64,000 nucleotides of DNA from Odoribacter laneus YIT 12061 (GTDB lineage: Bacteria > Bacteroidota > Bacteroidia > Bacteroidales > Marinifilaceae), in contig NZ_JH594596.1 in assembly GCF_000243215.1 (NCBI RefSeq), positions 2,626,392-2,690,391 on the forward strand, given 5' to 3'. A program made the translations under genes and the position numbers. Of the stretch, positions 18,291 through 26,804 are shown piece by piece (within the stretch, counting starts at the first letter, position 1; each line of letters starts with the position of its first letter). The notes beneath the pieces were generated by a model, which had not been told where the DNA came from, did no database searches, and was given only the letters and a program-made list of their open reading frames with translations.

Positions 18291-18526
18291 AGAAATGCCC
18301 TCTCTTTTCAAATTATCTCCCTTATTTACATACTGTGTCAATTTCCTAAAACCTCTCTACAATTATAGATATGCAATTCTTCATCCGAGAGATCCGAATG
18401 TATCTATACTTGAAGTCCTTATACTGGGCCTTTTCCGCGGCTCCCCTGAAATCAGTTTCCCCTTTATAAAACTGAAAAATTTGTAATAAAAAATATAAAA
18501 TAATTTTCATTTTAATTTTATTTAAA

Positions 18527-18534
18527 TATTTTTG
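18527..18534 (+). promoter_or_regulatory. Promoter -7 box for the beta-barrel protein gene
   Basis: TATTTTTG fits TAnnTTTG, with TTTT 19 bp upstream. Predicted start of transcription near 18541 places the translation start at 18577, not at the earlier ATG. Confidence 0.6.
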
Positions 18535-18576
18535 CATAAAATAAATATTTATTATAGCATCAAAAACAAGAGATAT

Positions 18577-19353
18577 ATGAGAAGTTTTATAGGTGTTTGT
18601 TTATTTATTCTTTTTATACTTCCTTTTTCTACAAAAGCGCAAGACACCACTTACGTACATAGGTCGGACACTTTACGACAGGCAACAGATCCGGAATATT
18701 ATAACTGGAGAGAGAGCTCTAACGACACTATTATTCCTTCTATACAAAAACAAAATTATTTAAAGAGACCTGTTTTCCGGCTCGCTATCAGTGGAGGTAC
18801 CGGATACCGTTTAGGAAGAACGCCTGAAGGCAGCGAAGAACTGACAGATTTTATCAATAATATGCGTCTAGGAGGACAATTTGGCATTGATTTACATTTT
18901 TTCCTAAAAAGAAAAATTGCGTTAGGTATAGAATATGATTATTATAATGCCAAACATTCAGGAACAATTGAGAATCACTATTTAAAAGATAACACTAAAA
19001 TTCAGTTTATCGGACCTTCTTTTGCGGGGCGTATACCGATATCTTACCGACGGGATGCTTTTGTATATACTTTGGCAATTGGTTATGGACATTTTAAAGA
19101 AATAACCAAGGAAGCAGATGAAGAAGAATCGTTCACAGGAGGATGCCTGGCAGGTAAAGGATCGATCGGTTATGACTTTGCTTTGTCAGATAAAGTCGCT
19201 TTGGGCATTAAATTATCTTTACTTTTCGGCAATATCAAAAATTTTACATATAAAAATAGTGCTGGAGAAACGACGAAATTTACTCTTAATCCGCAAGATG
19301 GTGAAAATATCTCTATGGCCAATATTTCTGTAGGAATTCGTTTTGTACGTTAA
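18577..19353 (+). CDS. Outer membrane beta-barrel protein, PorT-like/PF13568-type
   Basis: A 258-residue exported protein. Signal peptide MRSFIGVCLFILFILPFSTKAQ, a short linker, then alternating amphipathic strands (FRLAISGGTGYRLGR, KIALGIEYDYYNAKHS, FVYTLAIGYGHFKE, SDKVALGIKLSLLFG), ending in SVGIRFVR. This is the usual form of small 8-10-stranded Bacteroidetes outer membrane proteins. The start at 18577 follows from the promoter position and gives the signal peptide immediately. No specific role can be assigned; it has its own promoter and no same-strand partner. Confidence 0.8.
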   Translation: MRSFIGVCLFILFILPFSTKAQDTTYVHRSDTLRQATDPEYYNWRESSNDTIIPSIQKQNYLKRPVFRLAISGGTGYRLGRTPEGSEELTDFINNMRLGGQFGIDLHFFLKRKIALGIEYDYYNAKHSGTIENHYLKDNTKIQFIGPSFAGRIPISYRRDAFVYTLAIGYGHFKEITKEADEEESFTGGCLAGKGSIGYDFALSDKVALGIKLSLLFGNIKNFTYKNSAGETTKFTLNPQDGENISMANISVGIRFVR

Positions 19354-19496
19354 TTGTCAAAATGTCAAAGCAGTATCACTATTTTGTCTGAGTTTCGGGA
19401 CTTTCCTTTGAATCGTTCTCATTAATTTTTTAATCAGAACAGAATAAAGAGGAATCAGCGTTTCAGGAACGAGCAGAAATCAGACACAAAATGCTG

Positions 19497-19889
19497 TTAA
19501 TGCTTTGGCCAGCTTAGAAATCCTTTGTCCAAATTGTAAACCCGAAATCCTTTTTCTGCTAATTTCCGGGCAGCTTTCCGGCTTCTCACACCGCTTCTGC
19601 AATATACCGCAACCGGCCGGGACGGATCAAGTGTTTTTATATTTTTTTCAAAATTCACCTCTTTCACATCTATATTCAAGGCATGAGGTATATGTCCCGC
19701 TTCAAATTCTGCAGGAGTCCGGACATCTATTAATTGTACAGTCGTATCTGCCAGAAGCTTTTGAAAGTCGGAAACAGACAAATTTTGAAAAGATACGGAA
19801 TCCGGAGAGGTTACCCAATCCATCCGAGAAGCATAACTTTTACCAAAACAAACTGTAAGTAAACTGAAAAGTAGAATTAGTTTTTTCAT
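19497..19889 (-). CDS. Periplasmic rhodanese-like sulfurtransferase
   Basis: A 130-residue exported single-domain rhodanese. Signal peptide MKKLILLFSLLTVCFGKSYA, then DTTVQLIDVRTPAEFEAGHI (CH2A-type motif) and the active-site loop VAVYCRSGVRSRKAA, with the catalytic Cys in CRSGVR, and a C-terminal GFRVYNLDKGFLSW. Transfers sulfane sulfur from thiosulfate or persulfides to a thiol acceptor. The start is moved to the ATG at 19889 because it begins the signal peptide. No sulfur-metabolism genes adjoin it, so its partner is unknown. Confidence 0.88.
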   Translation of the reverse strand: MKKLILLFSLLTVCFGKSYASRMDWVTSPDSVSFQNLSVSDFQKLLADTTVQLIDVRTPAEFEAGHIPHALNIDVKEVNFEKNIKTLDPSRPVAVYCRSGVRSRKAARKLAEKGFRVYNLDKGFLSWPKH

Positions 19890-19979
19890 AGAACATTCGA
19901 TTAGGGAACAAAAATACATATCTTTTGACTAAATTCTATGCCTTTTCTTCTCCATTCTACCCTCAAAAATATCGGGATT

Positions 19980-20152
19980 CGATGAGAATACCCAGAAAAA
20001 TTTTTACTGCTTCGAAATTTTTCCTCTTCAACGGATAAAGACATTCAAACTTCTGGCCGACAGACCTAAAATTTTGATAAATACGAATCAGGCACTTTAG
20101 TTCCCCTATTCTTTTTCAAAAAAGTAAAACTTCGTTTTTTGGACATTCTCAT
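19980..20152. repeat. Possible second MITE-like segment with short terminal inverted repeats
   Basis: GATGAGAAT at 19980 is answered by ATTCTCATC at 20144-20152, next to TTTTTTGGAC, the same end motif as in the 6723-6917 segment. The arms are short and the interior differs, so membership in one family is tentative. Confidence 0.25.
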
Positions 20153-20172
20153 CTCTTCCCCTGATATGTGAC

Positions 20173-20427
20173 TCACTTTCGGTGGGAAGGACTCACTAAA
20201 GAGACGAACCAAAGTAAAACGATAGCTCCTACGACAGAAATAATCAAACTGCCAATTATACCGCCGGTAGATTCTATACCTACCAAACTGAACAACCAGC
20301 CTCCCAATACTCCTCCAATAATCCCAACGATCATGTTTACAAATAAACCGTAACCGCTACCTTTCATTATCTTACCAGCTATCCAACCAGCAATAATCCC
20401 AATGATAATGTACCAAATAAACATCAT
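20173..20427 (-). CDS. GlsB/YeaQ/YmgE-family membrane protein
   Basis: An 84-residue integral membrane protein with three hydrophobic helices and the Gly-rich pattern of the transglycosylase-associated (PF04226) family: IIIGIIAGWIAGKIMKGSGYG, then VNMIVGIIGGVLGGWLF, then GGIIGSLIISVVGAIVLLW. Family members are induced by stress or envelope perturbation in several bacteria, but their biochemical role is unknown; the old name does not imply transglycosylase activity. Isolated gene. Confidence 0.9.
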   Translation of the reverse strand: MMFIWYIIIGIIAGWIAGKIMKGSGYGLFVNMIVGIIGGVLGGWLFSLVGIESTGGIIGSLIISVVGAIVLLWFVSLVSPSHRK

Positions 20428-20597
20428 ATCACTTCTGTATTAAATTATTAAATCCATTTTCTCTGTATATTTAAACTCATATTTTGCAAAAATGGTTTGG
20501 GTAATCCCGCTTTTTTATGACTCTGTTTCTTTTTTTTACGGATACTTTCGATATATAGAATATTTTATTCTATTTTCTTTTAAAAAATTTTAATTTG

Positions 20598-20605
20598 TAT
20601 TTTTG
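20598..20605 (+). promoter_or_regulatory. Promoter -7 box for the endonuclease/phosphatase-fold lipoprotein
   Basis: TATTTTTG with TTTT 21 bp upstream; predicted transcription start near 20613, consistent with translation from 20685. Confidence 0.6.
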
Positions 20606-20684
20606 TCTTCCGGATCATTCTTTTTCGATTCTCCTATTTAAAACGAAAAAGAACTCATTATCAGTGACAACTAATGATACGATT

Positions 20685-21719
20685 ATGAAAATAAAAAACG
20701 GATCTGTCTGGGGATTGTTTTTGTACATATGCTGTTGTTTTTCCTGTCAACAAGAGAAAACGTTCAGAGTACTTCAATTCAATATCTGGCAGGAGGGTGC
20801 AGTCGTGGAAAAAGGATTTGAAGCCGTTGCGGATGAGATTGCCCGAAGTAAAGCCGATTTTGTAACCTTGAGTGAAGTACGTAATTACCACCATACTCGT
20901 TTTTGCGATCGGATAGTAGAAGCTTTAAAACAAAGAGGGGAAATTTATTATTCTTTTTATTCCGAAGATTCCGGTTTATTAAGTCGTTACCCGATTGCAG
21001 ATAGTTTAACCATCTATCCACTAAAAGACGACCGGGGAAGTATTTATAAAGCCATTACCCGGATAGGAGACACAGAGGTCGCTCTTTATACAGCCCACCT
21101 GGATTACCGGAACTGTGCTTATTATGATGCAAGGGGTTACGATGGAAATACATGGGAAAAAAGGGAACCGGTAACTCATATCGACTCAATCCTCTATTTG
21201 AACCGTCTTTCTGTACGGGATGACGCCATTGCTTGTTTTCTGGAAGCAGCAGCGAAAGATCGGGTTGCGGGACGCATTGTCATCTTGGGAGGAGATTTCA
21301 ACGAACCTTCCCATCTCGACTGGACAAAGGCAACAAAAAATATTCGCGACCATCAAGGTCTCGTTGTCCCTTGGGATGTATCTGTTATGCTGGAAAAAGC
21401 CGGTTATAAAGACGCCTACCGCGAAATTTATCCGGATCCACTGACTCATCCCGGATTTACATGTCCTGCCGATTGTAAGGATATCGCTTTGAAAAAATTA
21501 GTCTGGTCACCACAAGCAGACGATAGAGATCGTATTGATTTTATCATGTACGCTCCTTTTAAAGGATTATCCCTGACGGAGGTGACCCTAGTGGGGCCCC
21601 GAGGAGATATTCTCCGGGGAGAACGAATGACTGAAGAAACGTCTGACCCTATTTTAGCTCCCCTGGGTATATGGCCCACCGATCATAAAGCCGTCTTAGC
21701 AACTTTCCGCCTGAAATAA
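20685..21719 (+). CDS. Endonuclease/exonuclease/phosphatase-fold lipoprotein
   Basis: A 344-residue exported lipoprotein of the DNase I-like EEP superfamily (PF03372). Signal sequence ends in CCCFSC. Core motifs: FRVLQFNIWQEG (metal-binding Asn), DFVTLSEVRN (catalytic Glu), TAHLDYRN, GGDFNEPSHLDW (catalytic Asp and Asn) and, near the C terminus, RIDFIMY and WPTDHKAVLATF (catalytic Asp-His). All catalytic positions are present, so it should be an active metal-dependent phosphodiesterase or phosphatase. Exported members in gut Bacteroidetes may act on phosphodiester glycans, inositol phosphates or sphingolipids; the substrate is not determinable. Start at 20685 is set by the promoter at 20598-20605. 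Confidence 0.88.
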   Translation: MKIKNGSVWGLFLYICCCFSCQQEKTFRVLQFNIWQEGAVVEKGFEAVADEIARSKADFVTLSEVRNYHHTRFCDRIVEALKQRGEIYYSFYSEDSGLLSRYPIADSLTIYPLKDDRGSIYKAITRIGDTEVALYTAHLDYRNCAYYDARGYDGNTWEKREPVTHIDSILYLNRLSVRDDAIACFLEAAAKDRVAGRIVILGGDFNEPSHLDWTKATKNIRDHQGLVVPWDVSVMLEKAGYKDAYREIYPDPLTHPGFTCPADCKDIALKKLVWSPQADDRDRIDFIMYAPFKGLSLTEVTLVGPRGDILRGERMTEETSDPILAPLGIWPTDHKAVLATFRLK

Positions 21720-21936
21720 AGCGGATCAAAATTCTCTGACCGAAACAAAGGAATATTATTTCGTATACAAACGGTCCTGATTATACACCTTTATTCGAAT
21801 CAAGAGTCCGTTAATCAGCAAATGACCAAACAGATGCTTGCCAGATATAGAATAGCACTCCTTATCCAAACAGATGCTTATCCGGATGCGGGAAGGTTTG
21901 AATAAATCCCATTCCGTCTCTTAACCGACAATTCGT

Positions 21937-23796
21937 TTATTCACTACGGTCGCACCAATCTCCGTTTTCCCGGATCAATTGTTCAAGCGCAGCAATGGCC
22001 TGCTGCTCGGGCACAGCGGCCCTCACCATTTTTCTTCCTTTATAAAGGTTGACTTTGCCGTTGCCCGCCCCAACATATCCATAATCAGCATCCCCCATCT
22101 CTCCCGGCCCGTTTACAATACACCCCATAATCGCAATCTTCAGTTTACTTAAATGAGAAAAAGCTCCCTTCACTTTAGCAACAGCCTCCTCCAGATTATA
22201 AAGAGTACGTCCGCAACCCGGACAACTTACAAACTCTGTTTTATAACGTCTCAATCCGGCAGATTGCAAAATATTACGACTCAGATTTAAAGTAAAAGCA
22301 ATATTTTCTTCCTGAGAAGCCGTAATCCACAACCCATAAGGTATACGATCTATAAATAACCCACCCGTATGAGCTGCAATCTGAAGAGCAGCTCGTTCTT
22401 TATCAGCCGTCTTTACTTTCGTTTTAAGAATAATTTCATGCGTTATACCGGCTTGTTGTAAAAGCCTATACATCTCATGCCATAGATGATAATCCGGTTG
22501 CGAAAGAGTTAAAACAATGAAAACACGTTCTGTTTTTCGCAATTGTTCTATAAATTTCAAATCAATTTCTTCTTTTTTTACAATCTCGACAAAAACGGTA
22601 CCTCCCTGCTCCGGCAATTTTTTTTGCATAAATTCGTTCCGGCTCACCAACGGACAGGCTCCCCGATGGTATACATGCGCCATATCCAGATTCCGGGAAG
22701 GGACAATAATCCGTAAAGCAGAAGGTAATTTCGTCAATTCCGGTCCTAAAGCTTCCGTATATATCATTTCCGGGGATTTAGCCCCTGCCTCTAAACGTAC
22801 TCCTAAAGCAGGATCTATTTCCTTATTTTCATAAAAATCCAATTGCCGGATCGCCTTTTCGTCTACTACCTCAGAAGCCGAAATATCAGCAACAATAACG
22901 GGTTTTGTAGACCTACCCATAGCATATAACCGACCGGGCTGATACATCGGACGACAAAGGCCGATTAAGGTTCGGGCAACCGGAATCTCCTGTTCCGGAG
23001 CTTCTGTCAACGACACCCGTATCGTATCGCCTATTCCTTCGTTCAACAAACAGCCAATTCCGACAGCCGAACGAATACGCCCGTCTTCTCCCTCTCCCGC
23101 TTCAGTCACCCCTAGATGCAGGGGATATTTCATGCCGGCTTTCTCCATTTCCTTGACTAACAAACGGACAGCTTCTACCATGATCCGGCAATCACTGGAC
23201 TTTAAAGATATGACCACCTGATCAAAACCGATTTCCTGACAAATCCTCAAATATTCCATAGTGGCCTCCACCATTCCGGCAGGCGTATTTCCATACCGGC
23301 TCATAATCCGATCGGATAAAGAACCGTGATTTGTCCCGATACGTACAGCCGTATGGTGACGACGGCATTCATCCAGAAATTCCGTGAATTTGCACTTTAG
23401 CTGCTGCAGTTCTGCCGCATATTCCTCTTCTGTGTATACCAGATTCTGAAAAGTAGCCCGTTTATCGACAAAATTTCCGGGATTAATCCTTACTTTTTCT
23501 ACATAACGGGCCGCTACTAAAGCAGCGGCAGGACTAAAATGAATGTCTGCAGAAAGAGGAACCGTATAAGATCGTTCTCGTAAAATATCCCGAATATTTT
23601 TCAGATTTTCAGCCTCTTTTACTCCCGGAGCAGTGATGCGCACCAACTGCCCACCAGCTTCTATGATACGGATAGACTGTTCTACACAAGCTTCTGTATC
23701 TAAAGTGGAAGTATTTAACATGGACTGTACCAATACGGGCTGCTCTGACGAAAGTACAACCTCCCCGATCTGCACTGCTATAGTTTCACGACGCAT
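21937..23796 (-). CDS. ispG: 4-hydroxy-3-methylbut-2-en-1-yl diphosphate synthase, long form
   Basis: Penultimate step of the MEP isoprenoid pathway: converts MEcPP to HMBPP using a 4Fe-4S cluster (EC 1.17.7.-). The 619-residue chain begins with the TIM-barrel (VLVQSMLNTSTLDTEACVEQ, PLSADIHFSPAAAL, VRINPGNF, RIGTNHGSLSDRI). A large central insertion follows, absent from the roughly 370-residue E. coli enzyme but usual in Bacteroidetes, Chlamydiae and plants. The C-terminal reductase-like domain holds the cluster cysteines in FVSCPGCGRTLYNLEE and IAIMGCIVNGPGEMGDADYG. It is a single gene, followed on the same strand by nothing related. Confidence 0.96.
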   Translation of the reverse strand: MRRETIAVQIGEVVLSSEQPVLVQSMLNTSTLDTEACVEQSIRIIEAGGQLVRITAPGVKEAENLKNIRDILRERSYTVPLSADIHFSPAAALVAARYVEKVRINPGNFVDKRATFQNLVYTEEEYAAELQQLKCKFTEFLDECRRHHTAVRIGTNHGSLSDRIMSRYGNTPAGMVEATMEYLRICQEIGFDQVVISLKSSDCRIMVEAVRLLVKEMEKAGMKYPLHLGVTEAGEGEDGRIRSAVGIGCLLNEGIGDTIRVSLTEAPEQEIPVARTLIGLCRPMYQPGRLYAMGRSTKPVIVADISASEVVDEKAIRQLDFYENKEIDPALGVRLEAGAKSPEMIYTEALGPELTKLPSALRIIVPSRNLDMAHVYHRGACPLVSRNEFMQKKLPEQGGTVFVEIVKKEEIDLKFIEQLRKTERVFIVLTLSQPDYHLWHEMYRLLQQAGITHEIILKTKVKTADKERAALQIAAHTGGLFIDRIPYGLWITASQEENIAFTLNLSRNILQSAGLRRYKTEFVSCPGCGRTLYNLEEAVAKVKGAFSHLSKLKIAIMGCIVNGPGEMGDADYGYVGAGNGKVNLYKGRKMVRAAVPEQQAIAALEQLIRENGDWCDRSE

Positions 23797-23888
23797 ATTT
23801 TTTTCTTTAAAATGACAAATAGATCTGATTTACAAAATCTCTTTCTGTTTTTTGATTTACAAAACGTTTTTCCGGAACACTTTTCTTT

Positions 23889-25796
23889 TCAACTCTCCAT
23901 ATATCTCCGAATATTTTGGGTGTTTTTCACGTTAAAAATATCCTTTCCCTCTACTGTATAAGCCTGTTCTAATTCAGTCTGATACAATTCGGTAATCCGT
24001 CGGCGTACGACTTTGGAAGTCGAGTTAATCGTTCCATTTTTATCACTTAACGGCTCAGGTAAAATAGCAACAACTGCCGGTAGCCATCTTTCCGGAAAAA
24101 GTCCGGCAAACTTCCCCCCATAACGGAACTCCATTAATTCCTCATGCAGTTTTTCCAACATTAACTTATATCCCTCTATCGATCCCCATTCCACATGCTT
24201 TTGCTGAATATATTCTTTTAAGACAACCTTATTCGGAGCAATCAAGCCTACGGTATAAAGGGATTGATCATTATACAGTATACAATAATCAATAAATTTC
24301 GACTTTTCTACAATCGCTTCCTCTATTCCTTCCGGACTGTATTTTTCTCCGTCATTAGCAATCAATAAAGATTTAAAACGTCCCAATACCATCAAAAAAC
24401 CATCCGAATCCACATAACCCAAATCTCCTGTATAGAGCCAACCTTCCCGGATAACTTCTTTCGTAGACGATTCATTTTTCCAATATCCCCGCATGACATT
24501 TCCTCCCTTTATTACAATCTCTCCCGTTTCTCCTGCAGCTAAAGCTTTTCCCCCCTCGTCACATATTTTCAACTCCATCGGTCGCACCGGCATTCCCGAG
24601 GATCCCAATCGGTATCTTTCAGGAGTATTAGAACTAATTACAGGAGAAGCTTCCGACAAACCATATCCTTGGTACATCGGAATACCAAGTGCACAATAAT
24701 ACTGCTGCAACTCGATGTCCAATAAAGCCCCACCTCCGATAAAAAAACGCAGTTCCCCGCCGAAAGACTGACGTATCTTAAAAAATAAAAGACAATCGAA
24801 TAGATACCAAATTGGATAGGCAAGGCTTTTCACTCCTCTCCTGGCAAAGCTTTCCCTCCCTTGAAACCAATAAGCAAATTTTAAGCCCCAGGTATAAAGT
24901 ATTTCTATAAAACGACCCTGCCGACGAATCTTTGCTTCAATATTTTTTCTAAAATTCTTAGCAATAGCCGGTACGCTAAGTAAAACATGAGGCTTAATTT
25001 CCTTCATATTTACCGGTATGTTGCGAAGAAACTCCAAAGGAGAATTTCCGAAATCCACAGCTGCCAAAGAAGCTCCATTGTACATAAAAGAATAAATCCC
25101 GACAGTATGAGCAAAACTATGATCCCAAGGCAAAAAGAGTAAAATTTTGTAATAGGCCGGAATCCGAATGAGAGAATCAGCCTGTAAGACATTACTCACG
25201 TAATTTGCATGAGTAAGCAGTATTCCTTTTGGCTCGGCAGTCGTCCCCGAAGTATAAGAAATATTCGCAATATCTTCTCCCCGGATAGTTTTCCCGACTG
25301 TCTCCAGACATCCCGGGAAAATATGTAAATGCCGTTTCCCTTTTTCCACAAGATCGGTAAAAGAAACATACTTATCCGTTATTTCTCCCTTATAATCGAA
25401 TACAAAAATCCGCTCTACCGAATTCAATTGCCCTTCAATATTCCTAAGACGCTTTAAATAATAAGAAGAAACAAATACAAAACGGGCTTCCGAATGATTT
25501 AAACGAAACACTAATTCCTGTTCCGTCAAGCGAATACTCAAAGGTACATTTATTCCTCCTGCATACAAAATACCCAATTCAGCACATACCCAATCCCTGC
25601 GCCCTTCACTCAATAAAGCAACCCTCTCTCCTTTCTTTATCCCTATAGCCATTAATCCGGCAGCAATATCTCTCACCCGAGAATTTGTTTGGGAATAAGT
25701 CATAGCTTCATATTTCCCCTGCCTTTTTTCCCATAAATAAGGATTATCCGGGAATTTCACACAACTTCGCTCAAATAAATCAATAATCGTATCCAT
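23889..25796 (-). CDS. Long-chain acyl-CoA synthetase (AMP-forming)
   Basis: A 635-residue member of the ANL superfamily that activates fatty acids to acyl-CoA via an acyl-adenylate (EC 6.2.1.3 type). Motifs: P-loop A3 ANISYTSGTTAEPKGILLTH, A5 YQGYGLSEASPVIS, A7 GWLYTGDLGYVDSDGF and A8 VLGRFKSLLIANDGEKYSP, with the A10 Lys region near NGTINSTSKVVRR. Length and the insertion between A3 and A5 match the FadD15/long-chain group. Cytoplasmic, membrane associated. Upstream of ispG on the same strand with a 92-bp gap, so it may be co-transcribed, without clear pathway logic. Chain-length preference cannot be deduced. Confidence 0.9.
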   Translation of the reverse strand: MDTIIDLFERSCVKFPDNPYLWEKRQGKYEAMTYSQTNSRVRDIAAGLMAIGIKKGERVALLSEGRRDWVCAELGILYAGGINVPLSIRLTEQELVFRLNHSEARFVFVSSYYLKRLRNIEGQLNSVERIFVFDYKGEITDKYVSFTDLVEKGKRHLHIFPGCLETVGKTIRGEDIANISYTSGTTAEPKGILLTHANYVSNVLQADSLIRIPAYYKILLFLPWDHSFAHTVGIYSFMYNGASLAAVDFGNSPLEFLRNIPVNMKEIKPHVLLSVPAIAKNFRKNIEAKIRRQGRFIEILYTWGLKFAYWFQGRESFARRGVKSLAYPIWYLFDCLLFFKIRQSFGGELRFFIGGGALLDIELQQYYCALGIPMYQGYGLSEASPVISSNTPERYRLGSSGMPVRPMELKICDEGGKALAAGETGEIVIKGGNVMRGYWKNESSTKEVIREGWLYTGDLGYVDSDGFLMVLGRFKSLLIANDGEKYSPEGIEEAIVEKSKFIDYCILYNDQSLYTVGLIAPNKVVLKEYIQQKHVEWGSIEGYKLMLEKLHEELMEFRYGGKFAGLFPERWLPAVVAILPEPLSDKNGTINSTSKVVRRRITELYQTELEQAYTVEGKDIFNVKNTQNIRRYMES

Positions 25797-25966
25797 CCTT
25801 CCATAATAATTCCCACAAAGTTACAAAGTTTTCCGGAAGCAAAAAACAAGCTATATCTTCGAAAACCTCCGCTTTCTTTAAAACCCTTCTCATTTTTTCC
25901 ACTGTTTTCATAACCTTATCCTGTTTTTCTTCGTATACGAACATCCACATATTAAATTTTGAGGCG

Positions 25967-26188
25967 ATGAGATTAGTAATAACGGGCATTCTGGCGATTG
26001 TCATCATTATCCTGATGGCCTTGCTCAGATGGGAAAATAAACCTAAACAACAGTTTTCGGCTGTACATTATAATTATGAATTCCTAACAGGAAAAAATAT
26101 CTTACCGGAAGATATAAGAGGATTTTTCTTTCCCCTATCTTCTATCAAAACGGAACCCTATGTTTCCCCTCATCCTAAAGGGGAATAG
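25967..26188 (+). CDS. Possible 73-aa single-pass membrane protein
   Basis: Begins with a strong hydrophobic helix (about residues 3-21, LVITGILAIVIIILMALL) followed by a basic, Pro-rich soluble tail. GAGGCG just before the ATG could serve as a weak ribosome binding site. No family is recognised. It is plausible but unproven, since a hydrophobic start alone is weak evidence. Confidence 0.4.
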   Translation: MRLVITGILAIVIIILMALLRWENKPKQQFSAVHYNYEFLTGKNILPEDIRGFFFPLSSIKTEPYVSPHPKGE

Positions 26189-26571
26189 GTATTTAAAAGT
26201 TTATTTCCTATCTTTCCTATAGAATTTACAGGCATTTTCTATCCAATTACTCAAAATTCTAACTGTCTAAGAGCTTTTATTTCGATCTATAAAAGGAGGC
26301 TTTTGAGGAAAGTTAGTGGCAAAACGATATTTCTGCTGGATTTTTTTAAACTTAACATCTACCCTTCCTTGAGCCGCTGAATAAATTTCAATCCAGAGTT
26401 CCACCCTCATGTACCCTTATGGGTTTTTCTGCAACTCAATTCATTTAAATTCAGAATCCACCCTTCTTTCCCTTCTTTCAAATATTCAAAATAAATGAAT
26501 TTTTATGCACACGATTGTAATTGTATAATTCTATACAAAATGCTCATAGAATGTAAATAATTGAAGAATTA
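26189..26571. other. 383-bp intergenic region upstream of the ilv promoter
   Basis: Noncoding and AT-rich, with no hairpin with T tract or conserved repeat that I can identify. It ends at the -33 element of the ilv-leu promoter. Confidence 0.5.
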
Positions 26572-26604
26572 TTTGGTTTTTCAAAAATTTAATTCATACA
26601 TTTG
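26572..26604 (+). promoter_or_regulatory. ilv-leu operon promoter
   Basis: TTTG at 26572-26575 and TACATTTG at 26597-26604, separated by 21 bp, match the Bacteroidetes consensus TTTG-N19..21-TAnnTTTG. Predicted transcription start is near 26612, only about 13 nt before the leader peptide start codon. Confidence 0.85.
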
Positions 26605-26624
26605 TCTGCATAAAAATTTAAAAT

Positions 26625-26711
26625 ATGACAAATTTATCTCTACACCTCATTAATATTCTGATGCTCGTGGTCCTCTGCCACGACGTGAGAAAGGTGTATT
26701 TAATGGAATGA
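26625..26711 (+). CDS. ilv-leu operon leader peptide (28 aa)
   Basis: ATG at 26625, stop TGA at 26709-26711. Residues 4-17 read LSLHLINILMLVVL, and the whole peptide has seven Leu, four Val and two Ile, the products of the downstream genes. The codons overlap a 6-bp hairpin (TCGTGG at 26665-26670 with CCACGA at 26678-26683). The peptide has no function of its own; ribosome stalling on Leu/Val/Ile codons would decide which RNA helix forms downstream. It is the classical layout of enterobacterial ilv and leu leaders. Confidence 0.85.
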   Translation: MTNLSLHLINILMLVVLCHDVRKVYLME

Positions 26712-26775
26712 TGATCTAAAATATATAACGTATTAAAAAGGCCTTTCTCACAAATGGGAAAGGCCTTTTTGTTTT
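26685..26775 (+). promoter_or_regulatory. Transcription attenuator: antiterminator and terminator of the ilv-leu operon
   Basis: Terminator: a 13-bp perfect stem, AAAAAGGCCTTTC (26735-26747) with GAAAGGCCTTTTT (26758-26770), followed by GTTTT. Antiterminator: GTGAGAAAGG (26685-26694, within the leader peptide frame) is a perfect 10-bp complement of CCTTTCTCAC (26742-26751), which overlaps the 5' arm of the terminator, so the two helices exclude each other. A ribosome stalled on the leader codons would leave the antiterminator strand free and allow read-through into ilvD. Confidence 0.88.
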
Positions 26776-26804
26776 GAGGAACACACTGCACAATTTATAT
26801 AAAA

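Noticed and set aside
18247-18486. 79-codon plus-strand frame after the GGGtGRT gene
   Set aside because: It begins inside the terminator hairpin and has no recognisable product.
21827-21882. Direct repeat CCAAACAGATGCTT, two copies 41 bp apart
   Set aside because: Short and isolated; no link to a gene or regulator could be made.
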